DNA of 64,000 nt, taken from NCBI GenBank assembly GCA_024364735.1, contig JAGFNQ010002612.1:517070-581069 (forward strand). Reading direction: 5' to 3'. The translations under genes and the position numbers were made by a program. This document shows positions 1 through 12,402 of this stretch, in pieces. The stretch comes from Boesenbergia rotunda (lineage: Eukaryota; Streptophyta; Magnoliopsida; Zingiberales; Zingiberaceae). The number at the start of each line of letters is the position of its first letter. The first letter of the stretch is position 1. The notes beneath the pieces were generated by a model. It was given only the letters and a program-made list of their open reading frames with translations. It had not been told where the DNA came from and did not search any database.

Positions 1-1856
1 CATCCCTGGCTTACAGGGAGACATGCCACCAAATTCTCGAGGAACTCCTTTTGTTGCTGGAAAGTAAGATATCTGTTCATTGCAACATAAGAAGTCAAAT
101 ATTCCATCAGAAACTCAATGATTTGGCTGCATAGTTTTTGTTACCTCCCTCTATATGTCGAAGTCAATTACATCATTATTGCAAAACTTGGTTTATGAGG
201 AACAACTTGTGCATGCTGCAGGAGAAATGTTGCCGCCTGTGCTAAGCATTATGTCGGCGATGGTGGAACATACCTAGGAATCAATGAAAATAACACCATT
301 ATAAGTCAACATGGACTACTTAGTATCCACATGCCTCCTTACTACACTGCTGTCTCCAAAGGTGTATCCACCGTGATGGTTTCCTTCTCAAGTTGGAACG
401 GAGTGAAGATGCATTCCAACCATTTTCTGATCACTGACTTTCTTAAAAACACTCTCCGATTCAGGGTCCGTGAATGACAACCAAATGCCTTATCTTTTAC
501 CATTTTGCTGATTCTTTAGGATGCTTGCTTGAAGATTACAAAGTATTTATATGTTTAGTTGTACTTATGGAAGTTTCTTCTTAATTTCACAGGGATTTGT
601 AATCTCAGATTGGCAAGCTATTGACAGGATAACTACCCCACCTCTTGCAAATTACACCTACTCAATCCTGACTGGAATCCTTGCGGGTATCGACATGGTT
701 AGCGCTGAGAACTTTTCAAATATCCTTAATTATCTTTGTTTAACTACAAAAATAACTGCATTTGTTTTTTAAACTACTTTTTTTCTGGCAGATAATGATT
801 CCATATACCTATACAGAATTCATTACTGATCTGACCTACCTGGTCCAGAAGAATTTTATACCCATTAGTCGAATCGATGATGCCGTGAGTAGGATTCTTC
901 GAGTCAAGTTCACCATGGGCTTGTTTGAGAACCCATATGCTGATCCCAGTTTAGCAGATCAGCTCGGCAAACGGGTAACCAACTCACTTAACTTTCATTC
1001 TTCAGTTTGATGTCATAGTACTTATGTTCATTCATTACTTGAATGATTCTCTTTTCTTCGACTAGGAACACCGCGATCTAGCCAGGGAAGCTGTGAGGAA
1101 ATCACTTGTGCTCCTGAAAAATGGCAAGTCTGCCAATTACCCACTGCTGCCTCTTCCGAAGAAAGCGAAAAAGGTCCTTGTCGCAGGTAGCTATGCTGAC
1201 AATTTGGGTTATCAGTGTGGAGGGTGGACAATTACTTGGCAAGGGCAGGGTGGAAACGATATTACAACCGGTAAAAAATATAGATAACATGATATGTTCA
1301 ATCGGCTTTCCAATCTTTCACGGCATATTCGAGCCTCAATTCATTGTTTAAACGATCATCACTTGCAGGAACGACGATTCTTAATGCTATCAGGTCTGCT
1401 GTTGATCCAAGCACCTCGGTGGTCTATTCTGAAAACCCTGAGCCAGATTTCGTCGAGCACAGCCAATTCTCCTACGCAATAGTGGTGGTTGGAGAGGTGC
1501 CATATGCGGAAACCTTTGGAGACAATCTAAACCTTACCATTCCTTCCCCTGGTCCGAGTGTGATTCATAATGTGTGCAGCAAAGTCAAATGCGTCGTCGT
1601 TCTAATCTCCGGGAGACCGCTGGTGATGGAGCCATACATTGGCACGATGGATGCTCTGGTGGCTGCATGGCTTCCCGGCACAGAAGGCCAAGGTGTTGCA
1701 GATGTGCTTTTTGGTGACTATGGCTTCTCCGGCAAGCTTCCCCGGACATGGTTTAAATCTGTGAAGCAATTGCCGATGAACTTTGGTGATCCGCATTATG
1801 ACCCTCTCTTCCCATACGGCTTTGGTCTTACAACAGAGCCGGTGAAGAGAAATTAG
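1..1856 (+). CDS. GH3 beta-glucan exohydrolase / beta-glucosidase, 3' part (5' end outside window)
   Basis: This is the C-terminal part of a plant glycoside hydrolase family 3 enzyme, related to barley exo-beta-glucanase ExoI, which trims beta-glucans in the cell wall by releasing glucose. Exons that read through with GT-AG borders are 1-63, 222-465, 593-697, 792-974, 1066-1270 and 1369-1856 (stop TAG 1854-1856). Family landmarks are KHYVGDGGT in exon 2, GFVISDW in exon 3 (the Asp is the expected nucleophile), SRIDDAVSRILRVKF in exon 4, GYQCGGWT in exon 5, and GEVPYAE, which carries the expected acid/base Glu region, then LISGRP and AAWLPGTEGQG in exon 6. The protein ends soon after PYGFGLT, as in the family. 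No stop or frameshift is seen, so the gene looks functional, but its start and signal peptide lie left of the window. Confidence 0.93.
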
Positions 1857-2834
1857 AGACTGCATGGAGCATTCAATTTTAAGTGTTCTGGATTGTCTTC
1901 TTGTTGTGAAACTGAAGTGGAATAAGGCTTTCTGATTAATTGGAAATGCTTGAAATGTTGCCCTATATTTTCTTTTTCTTTTTTTTTTTATATGAACATC
2001 TAAAATATAACAGGAAAAAAATAATGAAGTGACGTAATGAAAAAGGGTGAAAACATCATTTACGTGATATTTAATCCAAAAAATGTTACAAAACAATTTT
2101 ATAAGTAGTGTTTAGACATCCTAAATTTTTATTGAATGTAACAATACAAAATAAAGTAAGTAAACTTTGTTTCTTTAATTAAAAATTTTTGCTAGTCGAT
2201 AATTATGAAGTTATTTAAATAAAAATCGGATAAGTTATTTTCTAAAACAGTGTTTTGTAATAAAGAAATATTATTTTTTTAAATTTAATAATCATATACC
2301 ACCATTACTATTTTTTTATATAAATTATTATTAGATTTTATCTTCTATTATATTATCATTTATATTTAAAAAATTTTTAACTAATTTTATAGTTTTTTTA
2401 TATTCCTTTGAGGTACGTATTTATCAAAATTAATCAAATAAAATATTTTCTATTTAATTTAGTTATCATTCATTATAAATAATATAATCATTAATTTATT
2501 TATTATACCTGTTAACATTATCAGATTAGCATAATTAATTATACATATTTTTTTATTTAGTTTAGTTTATGCATGTTATCAGTTTATTATATTCTACTCC
2601 ATCATATTTAATATTATAATTATTATTAATTGTCAATATTTGAATTAACTTATAAGAAAAAACACCATAGTTGTCATTAAATATAGGGATGATCTCGGTT
2701 GGGTATGGATGCTGTCCTATAGTTCATATGCTTTTTCGCGAAATTTCTTACCCAAGAGCTTTATCATGTTAAAAAAAATGTCTTGGAAAATGCATGCGGT
2801 CAATTTATGTTTAGACTCCCTTGGGGCACAATTA
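1857..2834. other. AT-rich spacer after the GH3 gene
   Basis: The first 100-150 bases are the likely 3' UTR of the GH3 gene. The rest is very AT-rich with no coding match or clear repeat ends. The 164-residue minus-strand frame over the end of the last GH3 exon is a shadow. Confidence 0.5.
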
Positions 2835-3349
2835 AGGAATTGCAAATTGGAAACTATGAACTGAAAGAGGCATGCAAAAAACGTGATGCTGAAAAGGAGC
2901 TTCTTGAAGAGAAGCTGAGAGACATGGGTAAAATTTCAGAGAAGAATGGTCATCTTGGATAAGCTTCTTTCTGATGCAAACAATGAATTTGAGGTTTTAA
3001 GAGAAAAGATTGCAGCGCTGGGTAGTACACGAGTCTCTGAAGAGTGAAATTTCCATTTGCATAAGTGAGAGGGGTTCACTTGCCACACGAGTCTCTGGAG
3101 ATTCTTTCAAGTCATGCGGAAAGAATTGTCTTTTGGAGAATTCTGTGTCTGATGCAAGCAAGGAAGTTGAGAATTTGAGGTCAAAGTTGATGGCCCTTGA
3201 AGAGTGCTGGATAATAGAACCCTCAAATCTGAAGATAAATATAAAACAGAAAGAATGCAAATCTAAGATCAGGCAAAGTGGGGATCTATAAATGTCTCAA
3301 GTTTGGAGCTCAAGTTGCAGAAAATCCAATATGTTCTAATGAAACTCTT
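2835..3349 (+). pseudogene. NET1 (NETWORKED/KIP1-like) coiled-coil gene relic
   Basis: Broken reading frames resemble the repeated coiled-coil region of plant NETWORKED 1 proteins, which bind actin at membranes. Visible pieces include LQIGNYELKEACKKRDAEK, LLEEKLRDMGKISEKNGHL, LENSVSDASKEVENLRSKL and SSLELKLQKIQ. The typical family cadence of SEKN, LENSLSDAN and LE-LR-K is recognisable. An in-frame stop follows GHLG near 2960, the frame shifts near 3005, and another stop follows SGDL near 3290, so no intact protein can be made. The actin-binding NAB domain is absent. Similarity continues up to 3348, where the TIR element at 3352 begins, so that element probably landed in this relic. Assignment is from motif memory, not a search. 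Confidence 0.6.
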
Positions 3350-3615
3350 AATGGTACGTTTGGTTGAGGGTATTTTTTGATAACTTTGGTTATTCATCCA
3401 AGGTTATCAATAAAAACCTTATTTGGTTTAGGTAATGAAGATTTTCCAGGTAATCAATTATACCTGTCACATCAGCAAAAGAGGGTCATCTAACGTGGAA
3501 TCAAAAAATCAAGGAAAAATCTAATTTTTCTCAATTCCGAGGTCAAGATAATTTTTTAGCCAAAAATATCCTTAAATTTTTACCATTTGAGACAAAACTA
3601 TCCCTAACTATTAAT

Positions 3616-3822
3616 TAAGGGGGTGCTTGGTATAAATTTGGGAATGAGAATGGTAATGGATTTGATTGAGGGGTATATGGGTTTGGTGATAATCTAATAG
3701 GGGGTGGGTTATGAAACCAAGGGTATCGTATCCTTATTTTGATTCTGATTCTCGTATACCAAGCATCATCAATGGGAATGAAATAGCTTACCTTCTAAAT
3801 CTGCTTACCAAGCACCTCCTAA
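3616..3822. mobile_element. 201-bp Tourist-like MITE nested in the larger TIR element
   Basis: The element spans 3619-3819. The left end GGGGGTGCTTGGTA is matched by an inverted copy ending TACCAAGCACCTCC. TAA is repeated directly on both sides (3616-3618 and 3820-3822). The interior is AT-rich with GGGAATGAGAATGG-like stretches and has no coding potential. It abuts the 3' end of the HD-ZIP IV relic. Confidence 0.8.
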
Positions 3823-3825
3823 ATT

Positions 3826-5206
3826 TCAAATATGCCATTGATATATTCCTCGCGTGACTCCTCGCCAGATCCCACTTGGGAACCCTAGGCGGCGACTTCG
3901 AGCGTCACGCTCGCCGTTGAGGTAGATTTGGATCTTTTGCAGGGTGTGGGAGACAAGGCCGTTGATCATCTCCACCGCCTCCGGCGTCACACTCGCCGTC
4001 CGGTAGCTGACTTGGAATCCCACGGTGAGCAGCGAGCCGGAGTTCAGCCCGCCAGGTCCGCCCATCGCGTCCGGAAGGATGGCGAAGCCACACGGGAGAA
4101 GCCCCACAAGCGCCGGATCTCCGCCGTTGTTCATCACATGGTGCATCGACCCCACGTCCACCGACGCGTAGACCACCATCGCATCGCCGGAGGCGTTGAT
4201 GCTCGTATCTTGAATGATCAGTTGCTGCGCCGTCTGTAAAATAATCGATGCTATTTAGGTTGATTTTCGAAGAGGATTAAATTAAAAAGGATCGATCGAT
4301 TAGTTACGGCGGAGCGGAGGAGGACGACGGCGTTGGCCGCGTCGTGGCCCATGGCGAGCTGAGTCATCCTGTAGAGCGGGCTGTCGTCTCCGAGCACGTC
4401 CCATTGGCTCCGGCAACTCTCGTCGCGGAGGAAATCAAACAGCCGCCTCTGCGCCACCGGCATCCACACGACCATCGAAGCGCAGAGCACGATCCCCGGC
4501 GGCTCTCCTGCCTCCGGAAAGCTCTTCCTCATCATCACTCTCGATGTCACCACCAACGCGATGCCGGCGATGTGATTATCCTGCTCCAACTTGCGCCACT
4601 CCCTGACGGCCAATGCGCACACGCCGGCGGCGAACACTCGCGTCATCCTTTGCGCCGGCTTCAGTATGCTCAGTTGCGCAAGCATCATGCCGGTTTCGAC
4701 GGAAGGCGGAACCAAGGAAAGCCCACCGGCTCATGGGCGGTGCTGCCGGGACGGACAGGGAAGAGAACGACTTGCCGATGAACCTGCCGGCGAGGGTACA
4801 GACGCAGTCGAGCTCCTCCTTGAGGCGGGCGTTCTCGATCCGGAGCTGCTGTTCCTCCGGCGAGATCTCGCCGAGCATCGTTTTCCTGCCGTTCTCAGCC
4901 CATGAGCACGTTCTCATCATGTCCCGATAATGCACGTTCTCAGCCCGCAGCTTGTCATTTTCCTTGCCGCAGTATCGAATTCTCGTGCCTCTCGATTTGC
5001 GTCTTCAAAATTACCAAATCAAAATCCAATTTTAAACCTAAATATCATATCAAAATCCAAATTTTAATACGAAACCGAGGTCCCACCTTCATTTGCGTTC
5101 TCCTGTTCTGGAACCAGAACTTGATCTGCCGGGGCTCTAGGTGGAGCCGTCAGCTGAGCTCCTGCCGTTGCTTATCGTCCGGGTGAGATCAAGCCTTAAA
5201 CATCCT
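3826..5206 (-). pseudogene. HD-ZIP class IV homeobox-START transcription factor, broken and internally deleted
   Basis: In minus-strand order the pieces are the end of the homeodomain (HPDDKQRQELS, stop, then QIKFWFQNRRTQMK, about 5205-5087), the zipper (ENDKLRAEN and EQQLRIENARLKEELD, about 4990-4790), then the last third of the START/HD-SAD region (AQRMTRVFAAGVCALAV, GEPPGIVL, RRLFDFLRDE, MVVYASVDVGSMHHVMN, LLPCGFAILPDA). Intact family members are about 700-800 residues. Here some 200 residues of START domain between zipper and AQRM are missing. Two TGA stops fall in the homeodomain exon, the frame shifts in the ENDKLRAEN exon, and another shift occurs near 4715. The intron at about 4237-4298 still has usable borders. 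The family normally acts in epidermal cell fate; this copy cannot bind DNA as a whole protein. Confidence 0.85.
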
Positions 5207-5515
5207 ACAATAAGAGAGTCAAATAATTAAGCGCCGATCGAAAATAATCTCAAATAGAACCTCGATCATCAATGACAATAAGTGGTAAAAGAATGTCTGT
5301 ATAAGTGGAATGGTATATTTATTAGGGATAATATAGTGATTGTCATATTAGGTTATATGTTAAAACCTTCAACCAAATAAGTTTTTGTCTCATTACTAAA
5401 GATTAAATCAAACACATTAGGTTATATCTTATTCCCTATAATCTTGGTTATGTGATTACCTGATAATCATATACTCAAAGTTATCAAAAAACACCCTCAA
5501 CTAAATGCACCATAA

Positions 5516-7180
5516 GAACTTTACTGCAGACAGGACCTCAGATCACAAGACAAAACAGAGTAGCTTTAAGGGACTACCTTTATGGGAGGAAAGATAATCA
5601 AAGAGAGAGAGAGGCAGGTCCATTTTGTGGTTTCACAAGGCCTAGAACTATAGGCAAGCACTGATTCCTTGGAGTCATCTTCAACCAAAATAAGCCTATA
5701 CAGTCAGGTTTTTACAGTATGATTATGGTTAGTTTACGATTATAGGGTTTCTTATGTACATGCTATTATGCTATGAAATAACATTTTCTCTATAATATTA
5801 GTGTACCACCTGACAGCAACATAAAATGCTGATAGGAAAGGTATTCTATATTTGCAGCAATAACAACATGGTTACAACTTAACTTTACTATGAGATGTGA
5901 ATTTTCTTTATGGTTGTTGGGAATACAATCAATGTTTCATATTGGAAATTCATGAAAAAGTTCATAGTTTAAAAGATAAAAAATATCTCTATTGGTAAGA
6001 CGCCTTTTGGATAGAGCTCAAAAATAAAATCATGAGGACTTAATCTCAAAATGGACAATATCATACCATTATGGAGATAACTTATAGTGGAGCCAAGTTT
6101 CTATTCCTCAAGTGCCTTTTTGAAGCTCTTTTGTCTAATCTTATTAAGTTTAAGCCAAGTTTCAGTTCCTCAAACTCCCTTTTGAAACCCTCTTGTCTAA
6201 TCTTATTAAGTTTTAAGGGAGGACAAGAGTGGCCGGATGCTTGAGAGGAGGCTTGAACCATGAAAGTAATAATGGTTCTTTATTTGAGGGGAGGATTATT
6301 GGGAATACAATCAAAGTTCTACATTAGAAATATATGGAAAAGATCATAGATTTAAAAGATGAAATATATCTTTGTTGGTATGGAATTTTTTAAGTAGAGT
6401 TCAAAAATAAAAGCATGAGAATTTAGATCTAAATGGGCAATATTATACCATAGTAGAAACATATGAATTTCATTCTACATCATTATTTATGAAAATTGTA
6501 TGAATCAAGGAAAACTCGCAGTGGATCCAATGCCTCAAGCGCCCTTTTGAAACTTTCTTTTAATCTTATTAAGTTTAATTAGAATCAATTAGGTTTAGTT
6601 AGATTCAGTAGGGGTGGCCCATTTCCATAGATTATTTCCCGGAGATTTTTATTTCAATTTTTGTTGGCGCATACATTGCATGACTAAACAACTAAGGTCA
6701 AAAAAACCCCTTAAAATAGCCCAAAGCCAAATCAATTTTAAATGAACTAAGCAAACTGTGTATCCTGTTAGGAAAGTTTGGCTGTTTGGACAAAGTTAGA
6801 TGACCTCACTATAAAAGAAGTCAACCAGATGATACTCAAGGTGATTGAAGTTAGGAAGAACATATAATTACGAATCACAATCAATCAATCAAGAACATGT
6901 CATATATCTAATACCGTCCTCTGAGAACATTCCTTAAAAGAGTTGTTACAAGGCTGTAAATGATTGATATATCTATTATATCCCTTTTGGTGTGGTGGTG
7001 ATGGTATTTTGTTGCTTGTACAATTTCTTCACTTTCTAGTGTTGGTCCTGTTGCTCCTATTACCTGCAGTTGCTTCTTCTGTCTCTTCTATAATTATTGT
7101 TCTTGTTAACTATAGAGTGTCAGTGTTTTGACAACTCTAAGCTAACAACTGTCACCAGATGCAAGATTTCAGATTGGTAA
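5516..7180. repeat. Degraded dispersed repeat, two direct copies
   Basis: Two diverged direct copies of one sequence start with TTGGGAATACAATCAA at about 5917 and 6299. Each runs about 280 bases through ATCATAGxTTxAAAAGATxAAA and ATACCATxxTxGA to TCTTATTAAGTTT. A further partial duplication of the tail (CCTCAA..TTTTGAA..TCTTATTAAGTTT) lies at 6115-6215. The sequence looks like an old solo LTR or TRIM-type repeat, without proven ends. The remainder to 7180 is AT-rich with no gene seen. Confidence 0.45.
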
Positions 7181-8983
7181 ACAAAATTAAGCAGCCTTTT
7201 CTTTACAAATTGCCCCTTTTCTTGTCAGTGTTCCAGGGACTCCATTCTCAAAGGTGAAGGATGGACCCTCAACTCGCTCTCCCTCCAAGTGAAACGTGGA
7301 GATGCATAGGATGGTCCTCCAAAAGTTATCAGAAAGTTCACACGAATATAGTGTCTTTTTTTCATTACCCTCTTCTGGTTCACACTTCTGGGGTGGCGGT
7401 GGCATGCACTGGTGCTGCTGGCCTGGACATGACCTTCAATTTCCCTTTTCCTGGGACCATCCTCTAAATTTATTATTGCTTTCTTCTTCCCTGCAGGCTA
7501 TGACATTGGCGTTGTCATTGGCATGACAAACCCCCAAAATATTTAAAGCTCTTTGTGAGCTCTCTCTCTCTCTGCTTCTTTTATCATGTCTTTCATCTAC
7601 TGTCGTTTGTTCTTCCTCCTCTTGAAGTATGCTTCTTTGTGATGCTGCTGGTTGATCGTTCATGTCCACAAGAAGTGCACCACAAGTAGGTGAAGCTGCC
7701 AGCATGATCTGATGTTTGATATCTACACAAGAAGCCAGTCAGATTATCTGGCAGTTTCATCTGCTAATGGGAGCACATGAGAATATTGCTCAGTCAGATA
7801 TATATCTTCCATTTCAATGAGTTTTTCCTTGCAATTAAACTCCCTTGTATTTCTGAATTCTTGATCAATGGTCTGAATCAAGGATATATGTTGCAGGTTG
7901 ACTATTTGTGAGATCTTTCAAACAAGTTCAGCACTCGACCAGAGTTTAGGGGACATGCGAATGAAGTTTGTCAGTAGTTTCCTAAGCTCACTGCTTGACC
8001 CATGCCTTCCTTTTAAATGGGAAAACAAAGTTAAGCTGCTTGATTCAGTCCTTCAAGATCTCTGCCGGGCTACTTAAACGATTCAAACCCTGGCTCGACT
8101 TGAATCTGTGGCTTGAAAGTATTTTAAAAGTTACCTATGGATTACGCCATTGTGGGTTGGGTCTACTGCCCATCTGGCCCAATCCACAAGTGTATGAGGC
8201 ATCACATACAAAAGAGGGTCGAGTCACTGCGTCAAGAAAGGAAATGGAACAGTATTGCCTAACTCGATTTCCTTGGTGTCTAGACAGTTTAAGCAAATGG
8301 TGATTGATTTGATGGTGTAGAGGAGAGGACAAGCATGCTCTGTTCTCTCCACCAATTAATGTTGTTGTTGTCTGTGGCAATTTAATCTGACTGGTTCCAA
8401 TTTAATCTGACTGTTCCATTTTGGTGGCCTGTCTGGCCCGTTGTTTCTGCAGGCGCACACTTCTGCTCTCTTTACTAGGTAGGTAAATTTTACTCTGAAC
8501 CCAAAGGAATCGAAGCTGTAAAACACAGAAGAAGAAGAAGAAGAAGAAGTTGAAGAAAGCTTAGGTGGTGAGTCTCGACTCGCAGTGGCCTGATCGATTC
8601 GCAGCCTGCCTGCCGGCGAACTTACAGCGCACGGCTGCATGTCAGCAGGGTAGTTTGTGGTATGGCTGACAGCCACAAATCGCAACGATGAGACAGTGAG
8701 TTCGTGGAGTTGGTCTTCACTGAAGTTTTTGCAATAACAAAGAAAATTACTGCTCGCATGGACCATTTCAAGTGTGAATTAATTTCCTCCTTTAGATTTG
8801 CAGCACGTAATGTGCCCGTACCTGAGCTGATGGAATGAGTATTTAGTATTTCTGTACTATTGGAGCATTAAAGTGTCATCCTTTGGATTAAATATGATGG
8901 TCCTAGATGAATTATAGAAGATATCTTATTCTTATTCTAGAAGGCCAAACACTCGATGATATATTTTATATTTACTAAAAATT
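7181..8983. other. Spacer with short open frames, no recognised gene
   Basis: Several frames of 60-136 residues occur on both strands (for example 7187-7405, 7436-7705 and 8356-8766, all minus), but none shows a known motif. A (GAA)n microsatellite at about 8529-8549 produces a serine run in one of them. A CT-rich tract at 7558-7580 could belong to a UTR. Transcription is possible but nothing here supports a protein. Confidence 0.4.
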
Positions 8984-9235
8984 GATGTTACAATTTACGA
9001 GAATAAATATCTTTCTACCAATATAGAAGAATATGATGATCTAGCTCCTCTGGTTAATTAGTATAATCTTTTTTATATATATTTTTAGCGAAGCATATCA
9101 TTAGTCGGGGATGTTACAATTTACGAGGATAAATATCTATCTACCAATATAGAAGAATATGATGATCTAGCTCCTCTTGTTAATTAGTATAATCTTTTTG
9201 ATATATATTTTTAGCGAAGCATATCATTAGTCGGG
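8984..9235. repeat. 126-bp tandem duplication
   Basis: Two adjacent copies, 8984-9109 and 9110-9235, each start GATGTTACAATTTACGA and end CATATCATTAGTCGGG. Only a few bases differ. No function is apparent. Confidence 0.9.
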
Positions 9236-9575
9236 CATTCGTATTGATTTTTCAATCTGGATGATCGATCTGGTTTCACAGAAGTTTTTCATTAGTCATC
9301 AAGATAAATCAAGAAGCGTTCGCGGTGGACGGTCTAGAAGCCCAACGTCCCAAAATTCGTGCCCCATTTGGAAGAAAAATTTCTGCAAATACGTTATAAT
9401 TGGGGATCAAACCGTGGATACCTAGAATAGCGATTAATTACCCTATCACTGCACCATAACTCTGGGAGCTAGATACCTATGACATTAACATCGTACATTA
9501 ATACATTCACTTTCATTTTAACATAAATATTGATTATTTATGAATCATACTATCCATTTATTCATCGGTTAATTA

Positions 9576-10142
9576 GAGAAAACCCTTCAATCTCGACCTT
9601 TACATGCACTCCCCACTTGATAAATTCTTTACATTCACTCACTGATGGATTGAGTATAAAAGAGTGAAAACTCAGTATACATTCTAAAAATTTGAGTATA
9701 AATTGTTTGAAATTTAGTACTAATTTACGAAATTTGAGTATAAAGTTTCGATGACCCCTCGTGAAAATCTTGATGTGATGGATGCAACCTGACATACTCA
9801 AATTTCTAAATTTTATACTCAATTTTTTTCAAATAATACTCAATCTAAATCAATTCGTACTTAAATTTTTACAATGTGTATTGAAATTTTTACTATATAC
9901 TAAAATAATGTAAACTCAAATTTTTTTAAATAATACTTAAATTTCTTAAATTAGTACTCAATCTCAGACAATTTATACTTAAATTTTTACAATATATACT
10001 GAATTTTTACTCTTTTATACTGAAAAAAATAATACACAAAACTGTCTTGTCAAACCCATCAGAGAGTGCATGCAAAAAATTTTGAGTTGTGGAGTGCATG
10101 CAAAGTTCAATTTGATATTGTGGAGTTTTCTCAAATTTTCCC
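9576..10142 (+). mobile_element. Foldback MITE-like element, copy A of a family of three
   Basis: The ends are inverted: GAGAAAAC near 9576 followed by TTTACATGCACTCC, and at the right GGAGTGCATGCAAAG then GGAGTTTTCTC ending at 10132, followed by AAATTTTCCC. The interior is an imperfect palindrome of GAGTATAAA/TTTATACTC-type words centred on GACCCCTCGTGAAAATCTTG. There is no coding capacity. Related copies are at 24238-24789 (inverted) and 26702-27418. Confidence 0.75.
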
Positions 10143-12224
10143 CTTATTCATCTTTATTTTTATATTCACAATTTATTTTCTTAATTTTGATTTTATATAA
10201 ACTATGCTCATTGGCAGTATAATGTTTAAAGAATTGAATTAATGTATGAGTGTTATAACACCCATCCACATACCATTTAAATGTTATAACACCATATATT
10301 AATACTAATGTGGATGCTCTTAGGGTAGGTAAATTTAATTAGTTAAAGATATAATTATTGTTCGAGATGAATAAATAGATTGGAAGAAAGCTTTGGTTAT
10401 TGTCGCTAGCTCTGATTGGCACCTCCAATTAAAGTGGAAGGTTTTATTCCTTGCTTTATAAATCCAAAATTTGCTCCAATTTAAAGGGTAATTAAAAAAA
10501 TCTTAAAATATGAATCTTAAACATTGATATATATACGACTTTTGTTTGGAATTATATCGCTTAATTAAGTTTTAAGTTGTCAAAACACGCCATAAAATCC
10601 TAAACATTGTCAAAAGTTCTTAAACCACTATAAGACACATCATCCTTTTTTATTATTTTTGAGGCACTTAGTTAATATTTTAAGATTTATTTTTATTATT
10701 TTTAAGTTAAAAAAGGAAAAGCACCGGCGCATAATTCAGTAGGCGAATTGATTTTGGTCTTGACTTATAAACATGCGTGCAATTATGAGCTTCACATGGT
10801 AAGTCGCGCAATTTCTATGTGGATCCTTCCAAGGGTCCAGATTAATATGGAGCCGGATCGTGCGGCTGGGAAGTTCTCGTTTATATTAATCATGATCCCT
10901 TCTGTCTGACGCGGCGGGAGGCGCAAAAGCCGAACTGCTCCGGGTCGGCGTTAAACTCTTTGACCCTTACTAGGACAGTGACAGGCTGGCATCAATATCT
11001 TATTAGAAAAATCATATATATATATATATATATATATATGAAAAAAAATATTTTTGCATTAATTTTAAAATATTATAATATCAAAATGCTATCAAGTGAT
11101 ATTAAAATATTATAATATCAAATGCTCTTCAATGTGTTATAAATTTTATAAAGATTTTCACACGCAAATTTTGTAGGATAATACAATTTGATAATGCAGT
11201 AAAATGATTAACAATTTTTTTTTTTTTTACTTTAAGTGATCGGTCTAATCTTACGAAAATTTTTCACCGACTGTCAAAATAAATCAAAAAATATTCACGA
11301 TGAATAACCGAGAAACTCAATGTCTAAAAATTTATATCCTATTTGAAAAAAAAAATCTTCTCTATTTGGTAACGCGCTACCATTTTGATGGTATCTATCA
11401 TATCTTTGATAACACCAATGTAACAACTTAGTAGTCTCTAGAGTTTAGTGCAACCATCAGACATTATAATCGTAATTAAATTTTTAAAATTTAAATCTCA
11501 GTTATAATATATTATAGAATGATCCCGGGGCGTAGCCTAGCCCTGCAGCCTGACACCTCATTGAATATATATAGGATGACAAATCAAATAATTTATAATT
11601 GAGTAATTATCTGAAACTCCTTCACATTAAACCCAACTTTCTCCTCGACACTTACATTAGAAACATTTCATTGCCACTCTTTAAATGTAATTTTTTATTA
11701 CTTCAACGTCCTTTCAACTTTCTAATGTATATGGATTTAACTAATTCTCTTATTTTTTTTAAGTATAAAAAATCTAAAAAGATGTATAACTTTTATTAAA
11801 TTCAACACATTTAAATTAAAATCTAATATATTTACTATTAAATTAAACACGACTCTTTTTTCATTTATCATAGGGAACAAAAGCCCTTATCATTTTTTTA
11901 GATTAAAAATTCAAAAAAAAGAAATAATTACTCTTAAATTCAACGTTATTTAATTACAATCGAGTATATTAGTTGAACACGACTCATTTTTCCATATCAA
12001 TTTATTCAGAGTTCATACCAATTAATTGATTTAGTCGGAATGATTAAGTGCTTCTAATTAAATAATATAAAATATAAAATAAATGATATAACTCATTTTA
12101 AATTTTGTTTTAAAAAAAGTAATTACTTAAATGGAATGGGAATTGAAATAAAAAAAATTATATTAGAAAGTGAAAATAAATTATTTCTGAATTTGATGTT
12201 AGAAATTTGAGGATAATTTATTAT
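10143..12224. other. AT-rich intergenic stretch with (TA)n microsatellite
   Basis: A (TA)n run lies at about 11018-11039. A short local duplication ATTAAAATATTATAATATCAAA occurs at about 11060 and 11102. No coding match, RNA gene or element end could be recognised. Confidence 0.5.
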
Positions 12225-12402
12225 AACGTGAAATTCAACATGAATGACGTGACACTTTTCATGTACACGTCTGATTGTCGCTAGGACATTAACGACGACC
12301 TCCGGCCGCTGTCCTGATAAAATTATAATCTGGGAGGCACGGTGAACCTGTTAAAAATCGTTACAATTAAAATATCATATCATTCAGATTGAGTTTCACG
12401 TT
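12225..12402. mobile_element. MITE-like inverted-repeat element, copy 1 of 2
   Basis: The left arm AACGTGAAATTCAACATGAA is answered by an inverted right arm ending CAGATTGAGTTTCACGTT. The centre carries TGTACACGTCTGATTGTC and GGGAGGCACGGTGAA, both shared with 33173-33335. No coding capacity is seen. Confidence 0.6.

Larger units (their letters stand above)
3349..5515. mobile_element. PIF/Harbinger (Tourist-like) TIR element carrying an HD-ZIP IV relic
   Basis: The left end at 3352 reads TGGTACGTTTGGTTGAGGGT and continues to TTTTTTGATAACTTTG. The right end at 5512 is its inverted copy, TGGTGCATTTAGTTGAGGGT on the minus strand, also followed by TTTTTTGATAACTTTG. About 38 bases match with few mismatches. 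A 3-bp direct repeat TAA flanks both ends (3349-3351 and 5513-5515), the typical PIF/Harbinger target duplication. No transposase is present. The interior holds a second, smaller MITE and a broken HD-ZIP IV gene. It may be a captured gene fragment, or a plain MITE later split by inserted sequence. Confidence 0.7.

Noticed and set aside
8356..8766. 136-codon minus-strand ORF
   Set aside because: Includes a serine run from a (GAA)n microsatellite; no recognisable domain or splice context.
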